Origin: Muribaculaceae bacterium
GTDB taxonomy: Bacteria > Bacteroidota > Bacteroidia > Bacteroidales > Muribaculaceae
Assembly: GCA_023662835.1 (NCBI GenBank)
Contig: JAMPII010000003.1
Span: 16,953-80,952, forward strand
Reading direction: 5' to 3'
Length of the DNA stretch: 64,000 nt
The position numbers were made by a program, and so were the translations under genes. The notes under the pieces are model-generated. The model saw nothing but the letters and a program-made list of their open reading frames with translations. It made no database searches and was not told the origin of the DNA. Of the stretch, positions 52,164 to 61,316 are shown piece by piece (the first letter of the stretch is position 1; each line of letters starts with the position of its first letter).

Positions 52164-53180
52164 ATGAAATCAACATTTCCTTATATAGTAAAGGCTATTG
52201 CATCGGTAATTGCGATTGTCTGTTTCAATTCAATCAGCTATGGAGCCGACGATTCGACGGTTTATGACAACCTGTCGGGCCGGGCGCTGAAAAATCGCAT
52301 TGCTCAGGATAAGCCCCAAACCGAGCTGTCGGCGACTCAAGCAGCGTCAGCAATATCCGGGATTTACAATGGCAGGAAATGTTGCTATACGTCGGTTGTT
52401 CTTGTCTCCGACGTAACGATTGATGTACTTCTGCCTGCGAAATGGATTGTATCTCCCTTTGAATTAAAAAAGATGTCGTCGGGCGATTTATTCAATTATG
52501 TTGTAGTTGACGTGAAAGCATTAGCGAACAGAGGTGGATTACCGATATCGGCCGTAAACAAAATACAGGATCAAGGCAATGGATGGCGAAAAGGCTTAAA
52601 CCTTAAAGGGAACGTAGTGTTCGAACCGGCCGACGAGAATAAAGGACGCATAGCCCGTGCTTTTTTCTATCTGGCTTCGCTGTATCCGGCCGATCTTTGG
52701 GAAGGTAACGGTGCCGTTACTTTCAGAGATTTCAGGCCATATCCTTCGTTTGCCGACAATATTGTGGCTGTTTATCTGGAATGGAACCGGGAATATCCAA
52801 CGACAGAGGAAGAAATGGCGCTCAATAATTTGATATCGGAAATTCAGGGAAACCGGAATCCGTTCATTGATTATCCGGATATTGCCGACCATATATGGGG
52901 AAGCAAAAAATCAATTCCTTACAACAGCAAAAAAACGGGCAATGAAGATCCCGATATGCCGGATATTATGCCTGAAAAATACCTGAAAAGCAGCTACAAC
53001 CTGAATGAAACGATCTGGCTTAATTCGCCGCTGGCGGGCAACGGCGCGATATGGAAAGTCGATGGCAAACAGATGACATCGGCTTGCGTGAATGCTTCGG
53101 AATTGGGAATCGGCAAACATGAACTTTCGTTCAAATGTAATAACAAAAGCGGTCGACTGATAATTACAATTAATCTATGA
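52164..53180 (+). CDS. Secreted endonuclease-I-fold protein lacking catalytic motifs
   Basis: 338 residues from the ATG at 52164, which starts a signal peptide (about 1-27, ending SISYG). The endonuclease I (His-Me finger) family is recognised by FEPADENKGRIARAFFYLAS (153-172) and QGNRNPFIDYPDIADHIWG (228-246). The segment that should read like NREHxFPKSW is DVTIDVLLPAKW (83-94), the DLHH motif is DLFNYV (108-113), and the metal Asn segment GNYP is GGLP (124-127). All three catalytic elements are therefore replaced, so nuclease activity is unlikely. A C-terminal Ig-like domain (about 265-338) is added. The next gene overlaps by 4 bp. Confidence 0.82.
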   Translation: MKSTFPYIVKAIASVIAIVCFNSISYGADDSTVYDNLSGRALKNRIAQDKPQTELSATQAASAISGIYNGRKCCYTSVVLVSDVTIDVLLPAKWIVSPFELKKMSSGDLFNYVVVDVKALANRGGLPISAVNKIQDQGNGWRKGLNLKGNVVFEPADENKGRIARAFFYLASLYPADLWEGNGAVTFRDFRPYPSFADNIVAVYLEWNREYPTTEEEMALNNLISEIQGNRNPFIDYPDIADHIWGSKKSIPYNSKKTGNEDPDMPDIMPEKYLKSSYNLNETIWLNSPLAGNGAIWKVDGKQMTSACVNASELGIGKHELSFKCNNKSGRLIITINL

Positions 53181-53611
53181 AACAGACTTATTTAATATCG
53201 TTAATTGCAGTCATGTCGCTAATGGCCTGTGGTGGCGGCGATGGATTGGAGCAAAACGTTACCGGAGGTCGCTATCCGGACGATGATGCCGACAAGGAGC
53301 AGGAAAATTCAGCCACACGTTATGTCGATCCCACACATAATATTATTTACGATAACGGAGGAGTTATGCTGCGTTATATGGAAGGTACGGCAGGCGACAC
53401 TGTTTCGTTGATAGAGATGGAAACAGGCAGCGAAATACTATTCACCTGGTTGGGCAAATTAAAGACAGGCCTGCCGGACAATGGGAGAATCAGAATCGAC
53501 GGCGTTGAGCATCCGGAGTTCGACATCAACGTGAAGCAACTGAATAAAAAAGGAGCATGGATCTACATCCACGCTCCGGATTATACTGGTGTTTTGGTTG
53601 TTGAACGGTAG
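53177..53611 (+). CDS. Small lipoprotein partner of the endonuclease-like protein
   Basis: 144 residues. The lipobox SLMAC puts the lipidated Cys at residue 18, followed by a Gly/Asp-rich linker and a small beta-rich domain (about 60-144, including RIRIDGVEHPEFDINVKQLN). I recognise no family. The start overlaps the previous stop (ATGA), so the two are made together; the lipoprotein could anchor or cap the secreted partner. Its stop directly abuts the stop codon of the convergent lgt gene, with no intergenic base. Confidence 0.75.
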   Translation: MKQTYLISLIAVMSLMACGGGDGLEQNVTGGRYPDDDADKEQENSATRYVDPTHNIIYDNGGVMLRYMEGTAGDTVSLIEMETGSEILFTWLGKLKTGLPDNGRIRIDGVEHPEFDINVKQLNKKGAWIYIHAPDYTGVLVVER

Positions 53612-54466
53612 TTATTTTTTGTTATCGTCCTCGTCGGCAAACTTGTTTGGGAATGATAATTTCTGACGTGGCCGTAGCATAGCATAAATAATCAGACCTA
53701 CGCCTAAGACAATGAAGGGAAGGCTCAATTGCTGACCTATGTTGAGCGACATGCCGATTTCGCGCGACACCTGAGGATTTTTTATAAATTCGATGATGAA
53801 TCGCGGAAGAAATATTCCGATAAAAAATACTCCAAGAATTAGCCCGGGACGCTCTTCTGCATTCTTTTTCCAGTACATCCACATAAGCAGGGCAAAAAGC
53901 AGGAAATAAGCCGCTGCTTCGTACAATTGCGTAGGATGAACGGCTTGTCCCTCATAGAGCATGTGCCATTGATGTGAACGGACGAACATGAACCCCCACG
54001 GCAACTCGGTTGGTGTTCCGAAAATTTCAGAATTGAACAAATTGCCTATTCGTATGAGTCCTCCAACTAAAGCAATAGCTATCACAAGACGGTCGAATGT
54101 CCACAGCGGGCTTCGTTTTGTTACGAAAACGGAGAAGAGTATAACGGCTATGATAATGGCAATTGTGCCGCCATGGCTGGCTAAACCACCTTCCCAAAAA
54201 TAGAGAATCCGTATTGGCTCAAGACGATAAATATCCCATTCGTAAAAGAAAACATGACCTAGACGGGCGCCTACGATTGTTGCTATAACAACATAGATTA
54301 GCAATGTGCCTAGCCATTTTTCGGGAGCACCTTCATGTTTGAACATGCGAGATACGATTTCGAAACCGGCAATGAAACCGATAGCGAACATTAAACCGTA
54401 CCAGCGCACAGCAATTGGCGAACTGATAATTTCGGGATCGGCCGCCCACGTAATAAAATCGAGCAT
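53612..54466 (-). CDS. lgt: Prolipoprotein diacylglyceryl transferase
   Basis: 284 residues, about seven membrane helices. It attaches diacylglycerol to the lipobox Cys of prolipoproteins, many of which are encoded in this window. Motifs: YFWEGGLASHGGTIAIIIAV (about 88-107) and the signature RIGNLFNSEIFG (about 137-148), with HPTQLYE (about 177-183). It is 5 bp downstream of ddh on the same strand and ends back to back with the lipoprotein gene at 53611. The C-terminus is hydrophilic and acidic (DEDDNKK). Confidence 0.93.
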   Translation of the reverse strand: MLDFITWAADPEIISSPIAVRWYGLMFAIGFIAGFEIVSRMFKHEGAPEKWLGTLLIYVVIATIVGARLGHVFFYEWDIYRLEPIRILYFWEGGLASHGGTIAIIIAVILFSVFVTKRSPLWTFDRLVIAIALVGGLIRIGNLFNSEIFGTPTELPWGFMFVRSHQWHMLYEGQAVHPTQLYEAAAYFLLFALLMWMYWKKNAEERPGLILGVFFIGIFLPRFIIEFIKNPQVSREIGMSLNIGQQLSLPFIVLGVGLIIYAMLRPRQKLSFPNKFADEDDNKK

Positions 54467-54471
54467 AATTT

Positions 54472-55377
54472 CTAGACTAAATGACGTAACAATTCCTCTC
54501 GATCGCCATAAAGCATATCAATGACAGGAATCTCAATCATGGTGTAGGCACCGGACGCCTGTTTGAACGAAGCGCGCGCTACAGCAACGAGAATCTGAGC
54601 GGTGAGGGCGGGGTTGTTTATTGACATGTTGAATTCGAAACGCTGGTTCTGTGTTTTTCCTGACACACCTTTGCGCACCATATTCACACCATGACCCATG
54701 TCTTTAATTTCGTCGACGCAAGGCACTTGAAACACATGTGTTTCGTCGGAAGCGAAATAAGGATCAGCTTTAATGTCGGCAGCTACGTCGGCTAACTGTA
54801 CTCCGGTTTCTAGTTCGACATAAACCATACGACGATGTATGCCTGTACCCAAAGGAATTGTCATCGACAATGCATTTTTTACTCCCGGTTTTGATTTTAC
54901 GGCTACTGTGTGACCCATACTCATGCCTGGACCAAAGTTGGTATAAGTAACGCCCTTAGGTGCTGCAACCTGCATAAGAGCGCGTACAATTGAATCGCTC
55001 CCCGGATCCCAACCGGCCGAGATAATTGCAACGGTTCCGTTTTCGCTCGCCACCTTGTTGAGGCTTTTGCGTAAATCTACGATTTTGGTGTGGATATCAA
55101 AGCTATCAACAGTGTTTATACCTTTAGCTAAAAGTTCTTTGGCATGTTTTTCCACTTCGCGTGTAGGAGTGCATAATATAGCTACATCAACGTCGCCGAG
55201 CTCATCAACATCGGCAACCACTTTATAGCTGCTTAGTTCGGCGGGTTGAGGTGCAGAAGGGTTTCGGCGAATTACACCGGCCACCTCAAAGTCGGGAGCT
55301 TCTTGCAAGGCATCGAGCACATAGTGGCCAATATTGCCGTAGCCCACTATTGCTGCTTTTAACTTTTTTGTTTCCAT
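54472..55377 (-). CDS. ddh: meso-Diaminopimelate D-dehydrogenase
   Basis: 301 residues. It reductively aminates tetrahydrodipicolinate with NADPH to give meso-diaminopimelate in one step, for peptidoglycan and lysine. The nucleotide-binding segment is AIVGYGNIGHYVLDAL (about 9-24); NTVDSFDIHTKIVDLRKSL and AGWDPGSDSIVRALMQ (about 119-134) are typical. It is upstream of lgt with 5 bp between. The 79-bp upstream gap holds the ackA terminator but no clear promoter box. Known in a limited set of bacteria including Bacteroidetes. Confidence 0.92.
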   Translation of the reverse strand: METKKLKAAIVGYGNIGHYVLDALQEAPDFEVAGVIRRNPSAPQPAELSSYKVVADVDELGDVDVAILCTPTREVEKHAKELLAKGINTVDSFDIHTKIVDLRKSLNKVASENGTVAIISAGWDPGSDSIVRALMQVAAPKGVTYTNFGPGMSMGHTVAVKSKPGVKNALSMTIPLGTGIHRRMVYVELETGVQLADVAADIKADPYFASDETHVFQVPCVDEIKDMGHGVNMVRKGVSGKTQNQRFEFNMSINNPALTAQILVAVARASFKQASGAYTMIEIPVIDMLYGDREELLRHLV

Positions 55378-55388
55378 TTTACAAGTCC

Positions 55389-55425
55389 AATAAAAATAAG
55401 CCGGCCAACATATTAGCCGGCTTAT
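55389..55425 (-). terminator. Rho-independent terminator of pta-ackA
   Basis: ATAAGCCGGC (55396-55405) and GCCGGCTTAT (55416-55425) form a perfect 10-bp stem; reading on the minus strand it is followed by TTTTATTGG. Confidence 0.82.
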
Positions 55426-55456
55426 ATGTTAGATGTTAGATATTCGAATTGCGGGG

Positions 55457-56668
55457 TTACTCGGGCTGTTGTCCGTTGACGATGGCTTCTGTGTCCTTGG
55501 CAATCATCAGTTCCTCGTCGGTGGGGATAACAACAACTTTCACTTTTGAGGTAGCACTAGAGATGAGTTTTTCTTCGCCTCTTGAGCTTTCGTTCACGCT
55601 GTTGTCGATTTCAACACCGAGATATGTCAAGTGATCGCAAACTCGTTTGCGGAGCTGAACCTGGTTTTCGCCAACACCACCTGTGAATGCAATTACATCA
55701 ACTCCATTGAGAACGGCAGCATATGCCCCTACATATTTTATAATACGATAGATGTACATGTCGAGAGCAAGGCGGGCACGTTCGTTTCCGGCAGCTATAG
55801 CGGCATCTATATCGCGCATGTCGGACGACACTCCTGAGACGCCCAGCAAACCACTCTTCTTGTTGAGAAGGTTGCTCAGTTGCTTTGAATCGAGGTGCTC
55901 TTTGTCCTCGATGAAAGTTAGCGCACCGGGATCGACATCACCTACGCGTGTGCCCATCATCAAGCCTTCAACCGGAGTAAGTCCCATCGATGTATCAACG
56001 CTCTTCCCGTTGAGGACAGCAGTGATGGAGCCTCCGTTTCCTATATGACAGGTGATTACTTTTTGTGTCTTTGGGTCGAGGTTAAGGAATTCGCAGGCGC
56101 GGCGCGAAACGTAGCGGTGGCTTGTTCCGTGGAAACCGTAGCGGCGAATTGCATATTTATCATATAACTCGTAGGGAAGAGCATACATGTAGGCTTCGGC
56201 GGGCATTGTCTGATGGAATGCGGTATCGAACACACCTACTTGAGGTACATCGGGAATAAGCTCGGTTATAGCTTCGATACCAATCATATTGGCGGGATTG
56301 TGGAGAGGCGCAACGTCGTAGCATTCTTTGATTTTTTCAATAACCTGCTCGTCGATTTTCACGCTTTTGTTGAATTTTTCACCGCCATGCACAACACGGT
56401 GGCCAACAGCGTCGATTTCCTTGAGGCTCTTGATACAGCCATATTCGGGGCTTATGAGAAGATTGAGAATGTCGGTTATTGCTTTACGATGATCGGGCAG
56501 CGGATCGTTAATAACTTTTTTGCTGCCATCGGCGAGCTTGAATTTGATGAATGAATCGGGTAATCCGATTTTTTCTACGCCTCCTTCAGCCAATGTTGCC
56601 TTTGAGTCGACATCGATTAATTTATATTTTACAGAGCTGCTGCCGCAGTTAAGTACGAGGATATTCAT
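55457..56668 (-). CDS. ackA: Acetate kinase
   Basis: 403 residues. It makes ATP and acetate from acetyl phosphate. Signatures: VLNCGSSSVKYKLID (about 4-18), HRVVHGGEKF (about 89-98), FDTAFHQTMP (about 148-157), and MGLTPVEGLMMGTRVGDVDP (about 227-246). It is downstream of pta with 15 bp between them, as usual for the acetate-forming pathway. A terminator lies 32 nt after the stop. Together with the formyl-CoA/oxalate operon it indicates anaerobic energy metabolism in this organism. Confidence 0.96.
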   Translation of the reverse strand: MNILVLNCGSSSVKYKLIDVDSKATLAEGGVEKIGLPDSFIKFKLADGSKKVINDPLPDHRKAITDILNLLISPEYGCIKSLKEIDAVGHRVVHGGEKFNKSVKIDEQVIEKIKECYDVAPLHNPANMIGIEAITELIPDVPQVGVFDTAFHQTMPAEAYMYALPYELYDKYAIRRYGFHGTSHRYVSRRACEFLNLDPKTQKVITCHIGNGGSITAVLNGKSVDTSMGLTPVEGLMMGTRVGDVDPGALTFIEDKEHLDSKQLSNLLNKKSGLLGVSGVSSDMRDIDAAIAAGNERARLALDMYIYRIIKYVGAYAAVLNGVDVIAFTGGVGENQVQLRKRVCDHLTYLGVEIDNSVNESSRGEEKLISSATSKVKVVVIPTDEELMIAKDTEAIVNGQQPE

Positions 56669-56683
56669 TTTGGTTTTCGGGTA

Positions 56684-57700
56684 TTAGTTTAATTTTTTTG
56701 CACCAATAGCTTGGTTACAGGTAATGATAACTGTTTTGTAGATATCTTCGGGGAAGCAACCACGAGACAGGTCGTTTACGGGTGCTGCTAAACCTTGAAG
56801 GATAGGGCCAACGGCCTGAACTCCTGCTAAGCGCTGAACAAGTTTGTATGAAATATTTCCTGTTTCGAGCGAGGGGAAGATAAGCACGTTTGCTTCGCCA
56901 TTAACAGCGCTTCCGGGAGCCTTACTTTTTGCTACGTTGGGAACTAGGGCAGCGTCGGCCTGCAATTCGCCGTCGACAATCAACGAAGGAGCTGCTTGAT
57001 GGACGAGGGCAGTTGCTTCAATTACTTTGTCGACACGTTCATGTTTAGCGCTACCTTTTGTTGAGAAACTGAGCATTGCAATTTTGGGTTCTATTCCGGC
57101 GATATCACGAGCTGTATCGGCAGCCGACAGTGCTATCTGGGCAAGTTCCTTGGCTGTAGGATCGGGCAACACTGCGCAATCGGCAAATACGAGAATACCG
57201 TCGGTTCCATAGGGCGAATTTTCCGGCAAAAGCATAATGAATGCGCCAGAAACAACATCGATGCCGGGTTTTGTTTTTATTACTTGGAATGCGGCACGCA
57301 GTACATTACCAGTCGTGTTCATCGCACCGGCAACCTGACCGTCAGCATCGCCGTTCTTTATCATCAAGCAACCAAGATATAAGGGGTTGGACGCTGTTTT
57401 ATAAGCTTCTTCCATTGTGATTCCTTTGCTCTTGCGGAGTTCGTAGAACAAGGGAGCGTATTTGCTCAAAACTTTTTCGTCACTGGGGTCGACAATTGTT
57501 GCTTTAGCAATATTAGTCAAGCCCAATTTTTCGGCTGCAGCTTTGATTTCATCGGGGTTTCCAATGAGAATAATGTCGGCCAATTCTTCAACAATCAGTT
57601 TGTCGGCGGCTGTGAGTGTTCGTGGTTCTGTACCTTCAGGCAGCACGATACGCTGGCGGTGCTGTTTGGCCTTAGATGTAAGCTTTTCAAAAAGTCCCAT
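56684..57700 (-). CDS. pta: Phosphate acetyltransferase
   Basis: 338 residues, the short single-domain form. It exchanges CoA of acetyl-CoA for phosphate, giving acetyl phosphate for AckA. Motifs: [16 protein letters not shown] near the N-terminus (about 20-35), and [20 protein letters not shown] with [10 protein letters not shown] (about 214-252). The 5' end has a TAATTTTG box on the minus strand at 57791-57784, giving a leader of about 75 nt. It is transcribed with ackA. Confidence 0.95.
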   Translation of the reverse strand: MGLFEKLTSKAKQHRQRIVLPEGTEPRTLTAADKLIVEELADIILIGNPDEIKAAAEKLGLTNIAKATIVDPSDEKVLSKYAPLFYELRKSKGITMEEAYKTASNPLYLGCLMIKNGDADGQVAGAMNTTGNVLRAAFQVIKTKPGIDVVSGAFIMLLPENSPYGTDGILVFADCAVLPDPTAKELAQIALSAADTARDIAGIEPKIAMLSFSTKGSAKHERVDKVIEATALVHQAAPSLIVDGELQADAALVPNVAKSKAPGSAVNGEANVLIFPSLETGNISYKLVQRLAGVQAVGPILQGLAAPVNDLSRGCFPEDIYKTVIITCNQAIGAKKLN

Positions 57701-57783
57701 TGTGATAAAATATTTTGGATGTTAATATAATTCTCTTCGGTAGCCAGATTTTTCAATCAGGGATAGAATTCGGTTACATTCCA

Positions 57784-57791
57784 CAAAATTA
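57784..57791 (-). promoter_or_regulatory. -7 box of pta-ackA
   Basis: TAATTTTG on the minus strand, exact consensus, 83 nt before the pta start. No -33 match at normal distance. The remaining sequence to 57901 shows nothing notable. Confidence 0.45.
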
Positions 57792-57901
57792 CATTTTTTA
57801 ATGATTAAATTAACTTCTCGAGCAACAAATTTTCTTAAAAAAAAGAGCTCTAGCATACCAATAACTGCGGCCAGTTGTTATTGATAGAAAATGTGACTGA
57901 T

Positions 57902-58273
57902 ATGGCTACTATTAAAGTTAAAAGGATATATGGTGACGAGGCCGGAATGGTCGACGACGGTTATCGCATTTTTGTTGATCGCTTATGGCCTAGAGGCGAA
58001 TCAAAAGCAAAATTCCGGTATGATTTATGGTGTAAGGAGATTGCGCCGTCAGATGAGCTTCGCAAATGGTTTCACGAACATCCCGCGGAGCGTTGGGACG
58101 ATTTCAGAAGAAAATATCGGGAGGAACTAACATTGAATCCAGCGACAAAACAATTGTTAAAGGTGATAGATGAGCATCCTGTTGTAACTCTATTATTTGG
58201 CGCAAAGGATACGGTTCACAACAACGCGGTTGTCCTTGCGGAGTATCTAACAAAAAAAGAGTCGGAACAGTGA
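57902..58273 (+). CDS. DUF488 protein (YeaO-like)
   Basis: 123 residues from the ATG at 57902, chosen because MATIKVKRIYGDE matches the family N-terminus; in-frame codons further upstream add only a nonconserved tail. It is a DUF488/YeaO protein: GYRIFVDRLWPRGESKAKFR (about 21-40), WCKEIAPSDELRKWFHEHPA and VVTLLFGAKDTVHNNAVVLA. The biochemical role of the family is unknown. The gene stands alone on the plus strand between pta and the minus-strand tRNA-Thr, whose 3' end is 14 nt away. Confidence 0.88.
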   Translation: MATIKVKRIYGDEAGMVDDGYRIFVDRLWPRGESKAKFRYDLWCKEIAPSDELRKWFHEHPAERWDDFRRKYREELTLNPATKQLLKVIDEHPVVTLLFGAKDTVHNNAVVLAEYLTKKESEQ

Positions 58274-58286
58274 TGTTTCCGACCCT

Positions 58287-58362
58287 TGGAGCCACAACGG
58301 GGGTTCGAACCCCGGACCTTTTCGTTACGAATGAAATGCTCTACCGACTGAGCTATTGTGGC
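58287..58362 (-). tRNA. tRNA-Thr (CGT)
   Basis: 76 nt including an encoded CCA. Acceptor GCCACAA/TTGTGGC is perfect, the D stem is GCTC/GAGC and the T stem CGGGG/CCCCG. The anticodon loop reads TTCGTAA with anticodon CGT. The anticodon stem TTTCA/CGAAA has an A31-C39 mismatch at its last pair next to the loop. Confidence 0.94.
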
Positions 58363-58421
58363 TTATAACTTGCGTGCCCAATGGCAAGCGAAAAATCTTG
58401 TGTTTCGGGACTGCAAATATA

Positions 58422-59825
58422 TTAATTTTTTATTGTTTGTTTACTATATATAACGCGGATTTGTGAATTGTCCCAATTAAATTTTGCCATTACTGGAGTT
58501 TCTGTGTATGGAACTATGGCAAGGACACTCGTTGTTGAACTTACGGTTTCGGTAACAACGGTTACCGGCATGAGGATGAATTCGCCGTCGGAATCGTCGA
58601 GCCCTTCGGTTGCTTCTTTTTCAATCATGTCGAGCACATATTGGCGCATCGAGCTGAATGTGTAAGTTTTTGAGGCAGAACTATAGGCCGCATAGAATGA
58701 TGTTTTGTTGTTGGGCAAATCGGCGTTGTTGAAAAATTCGTCGCGTTTGTCCTTCTTAACCAGCAGCATATAGCCCGGAGGGGTGATTCCGTAGTCGTTT
58801 TCTATAGGATCGACAGCAAGTTTGAATGTCATTGCATTCATAACGTTGTATTTGCCGGCCTGTTCTTTGTATTTTGCAACGATATCGCGGACCGGTAGCG
58901 TTACGCTGACGTCGTAGCCTTGCGGGCTGGGAGCAACAACAACCGGCGATTCCTGTGCCATTTGTTTAATATCTGAGCTAATCGACTGATTGATATTGTT
59001 ATAGTTTATAACCTCGGGCGTAACGGCCATAAACGAACTAACGTAATAGAGCGTCGTATCGGTATCGTCAATTTTATCTTGTTTCGACAGATACATGTAC
59101 ATTCGTGTTGCATAGAATGTCATGATTCGTCCGGCTCCATATGAATTTTTTACGTAAATTCCGGGGAACCAGTCGGCAAAAGATTGCGGGTCGTTGAACA
59201 ATGCAGCACCACCGGGCGACTTATATTTATTGAAAAATTCGCGTCCGAGTTCCAGAGGCAGTTTTACATCGACAACTCTAACAGCCTGCGAAGTGTATAT
59301 TTCTGCGATTGAGTCGGACAAGCCTACAACTGAAGCTGTGTAAGTTTTTTTTGCTAACAACGACTGCGGATCGTAGTAATCGGCCGGATTAGTAAACTCA
59401 GCGATAGTATTGGGCAACTGTTTTTTGAGGCGATAAACTTCCAATCCCATCGGAGCCAGGGTATCGCCAACATAAGCGCCTTCGGACATAAACATTCTTA
59501 GCTTCAGCGAGTCGACATTGTCGGCTGTGATGCCTACAGTGTCGAGTTTATTGGCAGGCATGAATTGGGCTACGAAATCGCTGGACAGGCTTCCATAGCC
59601 GGCAGCATCAATAGCTCCGAGCAACTGATTGCTTGTACGCGCATAACGGGTGTTGTTCGGGATAGAATAACCTGAAACGGTAAAGACTGAATCGACAACC
59701 ACTTCAACCTGATCCTCGACAATCGATGAACCGATTTCGCTTGTTTCGTCGCACGAAATGGCACATGAAGCCACTACTGCAATTGCTAACGATTTTAAGA
59801 TATTGAATTTATACTTCAGATTCAT
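58422..59825 (-). CDS. DUF4270 lipoprotein
   Basis: 467 residues. Two Cys near residues 21 and 25 (VVASCAISC) give a lipobox, most likely with C25 lipidated. The body is beta-rich and matches the DUF4270 family, with DSLKLRMFMSEGAYVGDTLA (about 106-125) and ATRMYMYLSKQ (about 241-251). The function of DUF4270 is not known; it is an envelope protein of Bacteroidetes. The gene follows the starch-synthase-like gene by 43 bp on the same strand, the pairing I recall from related genomes. Confidence 0.82.
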   Translation of the reverse strand: MNLKYKFNILKSLAIAVVASCAISCDETSEIGSSIVEDQVEVVVDSVFTVSGYSIPNNTRYARTSNQLLGAIDAAGYGSLSSDFVAQFMPANKLDTVGITADNVDSLKLRMFMSEGAYVGDTLAPMGLEVYRLKKQLPNTIAEFTNPADYYDPQSLLAKKTYTASVVGLSDSIAEIYTSQAVRVVDVKLPLELGREFFNKYKSPGGAALFNDPQSFADWFPGIYVKNSYGAGRIMTFYATRMYMYLSKQDKIDDTDTTLYYVSSFMAVTPEVINYNNINQSISSDIKQMAQESPVVVAPSPQGYDVSVTLPVRDIVAKYKEQAGKYNVMNAMTFKLAVDPIENDYGITPPGYMLLVKKDKRDEFFNNADLPNNKTSFYAAYSSASKTYTFSSMRQYVLDMIEKEATEGLDDSDGEFILMPVTVVTETVSSTTSVLAIVPYTETPVMAKFNWDNSQIRVIYSKQTIKN

Positions 59826-59868
59826 AGTTTATATGGAATCTTAGAGTGTCACGATAACAACCTCTAAA

Positions 59869-60678
59869 CTACAACGATTTGTAGAAATCAAGATATTTGT
59901 CTACAAACTCTTCTTCGCCGGGGTAAGGCATAAATGGTTTACCCGACTGTTGGGCATATGCAAGCACTTCCGGGTCGATAGTTTCGGCCGATTGGACGAT
60001 TCCGTCGCTGTAGTCGATTGCAAGTTTTTGCAAGTCGAGCCACGTGAGCGGTTTTGAGCCTATCGCAGCAAGATCGTCGTCATTGAAACCATCCTGTTTC
60101 AATTTTTCTTGCATTCGTGAATCGAGCGCTGTGTCAAACGTGTCGTTGCTTAATGAAAAAACTACTTTCGGGTTGTTCAGCGCGGGATCATCGGCATATA
60201 TCCGTTTAAGGTACATTGGAGCCAGAGAGCTAACCCAACCTGAGCAATGGACCAGTGAAGGATACCAACGGAGTTTTTTCACTGTTTCAACAACGCCGCG
60301 CACATAGAACATTATGCGTTCGTCGTTATCTTCGGGATGAGCCGTTGTTTCAAGCTCGTTAGGATTTGCTGTGCGATAAAAATAGTCTTCGTTATCGATG
60401 AAGTAGACCTGCATCCTTGCCGGCTGCAACGTAGCCACCTTAATGATAAGAGGATGATCCGCGTCGTCAATTACTATGTTTAGCCCCGAGAGGCGAATAA
60501 CTTCGTGGAGCTGGTTGCGACGTTCTTTAATGCATCCATACTTTGGCATGAATGTTCTCACTTCCACACCTTTTTCAAGCACACCTTGAGGCAATTTTTG
60601 ACTGAGCGTTGCCAGGGGCGACGGCGTTAGATAGGGAACTATCTCTTGCGAAATGTAAAGTACCTTGTTTAGTTCCAT
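59869..60678 (-). CDS. Starch/glycogen-synthase-like N-terminal domain protein
   Basis: 269 residues, about half the length of GlgA. It matches the N-terminal half of GT5 starch/glycogen synthases (VLYISQEIVPYLTPSPLATL at 6-25, GVEVRTFMPKYGCIKERRNQ at about 37-56). The nucleotide-sugar motif KTGGL of true synthases is replaced by TPSPLATL, and the whole C-terminal GT-B domain is absent. Glucosyl transfer is therefore unlikely; a glucan-binding or regulatory function is possible. The form is common in Bacteroidetes as far as I recall, so it is not a recent truncation. Operon with DUF4270. Confidence 0.85.
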   Translation of the reverse strand: MELNKVLYISQEIVPYLTPSPLATLSQKLPQGVLEKGVEVRTFMPKYGCIKERRNQLHEVIRLSGLNIVIDDADHPLIIKVATLQPARMQVYFIDNEDYFYRTANPNELETTAHPEDNDERIMFYVRGVVETVKKLRWYPSLVHCSGWVSSLAPMYLKRIYADDPALNNPKVVFSLSNDTFDTALDSRMQEKLKQDGFNDDDLAAIGSKPLTWLDLQKLAIDYSDGIVQSAETIDPEVLAYAQQSGKPFMPYPGEEEFVDKYLDFYKSL

Positions 60679-60710
60679 TAAGGTTTGTTTTGCAATAATA
60701 ATTTATCGCG

Positions 60711-60718
60711 CAAAGTTA
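60711..60718 (-). promoter_or_regulatory. -7 box of the starch-synthase-like/DUF4270 operon
   Basis: TAACTTTG on the minus strand, exact consensus, 32 nt before the ATG at 60678. No well-spaced -33 TTTG. Confidence 0.55.
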
Positions 60719-60832
60719 CAAAAAATTTCGCAAAAGCACGCTATTGCCCGCCATTCATCTTCGACAAACAGCGAGCAATATATAGTTTTTTAATAATCTT
60801 TAAGAATAAAACGATGATATAATAGTACTACA

Positions 60833-61129
60833 TCAGGCGAATTCTTTAAGTTTCGCTTCCAGATCGTCGGCCTGATGAACTCCTGAAGCGCGCCATTTCA
60901 TTTCGCCGTTTTTAAAAATCATGAGCGTCGGGACTGACTGTATGCGGTACTGAGCCGACAATTCTTGATTTTTATCAACGTCGATTTTTACTATTGAAGC
61001 GTTGTCGCCCACTTTTGCTTTTAGTTGTTCGAGAATTGGATGCATCATTTTGCATGGCCCACACCATGTAGCATAAAAGTCGACCAAAGTAGGATTGGAA
61101 GAATTGATTATTTCTTTAAAATCACTCAT
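60833..61129 (-). CDS. trxA: Thioredoxin
   Basis: 98 residues, the normal length. Redox motif WCGPC with C23 and C26, and cis-Pro in QSVPTLMIFKNGE (about 68-80). It is the general cytoplasmic disulfide reductant, probably serving the peroxiredoxin at 36711. It is monocistronic, between the starch-synthase-like gene promoter and the tRNA-Met gene on the other strand. No consensus promoter box was found in 61130-61270. Confidence 0.95.
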   Translation of the reverse strand: MSDFKEIINSSNPTLVDFYATWCGPCKMMHPILEQLKAKVGDNASIVKIDVDKNQELSAQYRIQSVPTLMIFKNGEMKWRASGVHQADDLEAKLKEFA

Positions 61130-61273
61130 ATTATTAATATTTTTGATCCGTTTCTATTATATAACGCATCCGAACCAAGAAATGTTCTTATTGGAATCGC
61201 ATCCGGCTACAAATTAAAATTCCTTCTGATGGTCAGAAACTTAATCGCATATTCCAAAAAAGTGAAAATTTTA

Positions 61274-61305
61274 TTTGCACATTAAAAATTATTGGTTTAA
61301 ATTTG
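61274..61305 (+). promoter_or_regulatory. tRNA-Met promoter
   Basis: TTTG at 61274-61277, 20-bp spacer, TAAATTTG at 61298-61305: exact consensus, 11 nt before the tRNA. Confidence 0.8.
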
Positions 61306-61316
61306 CACTCGCAAAC

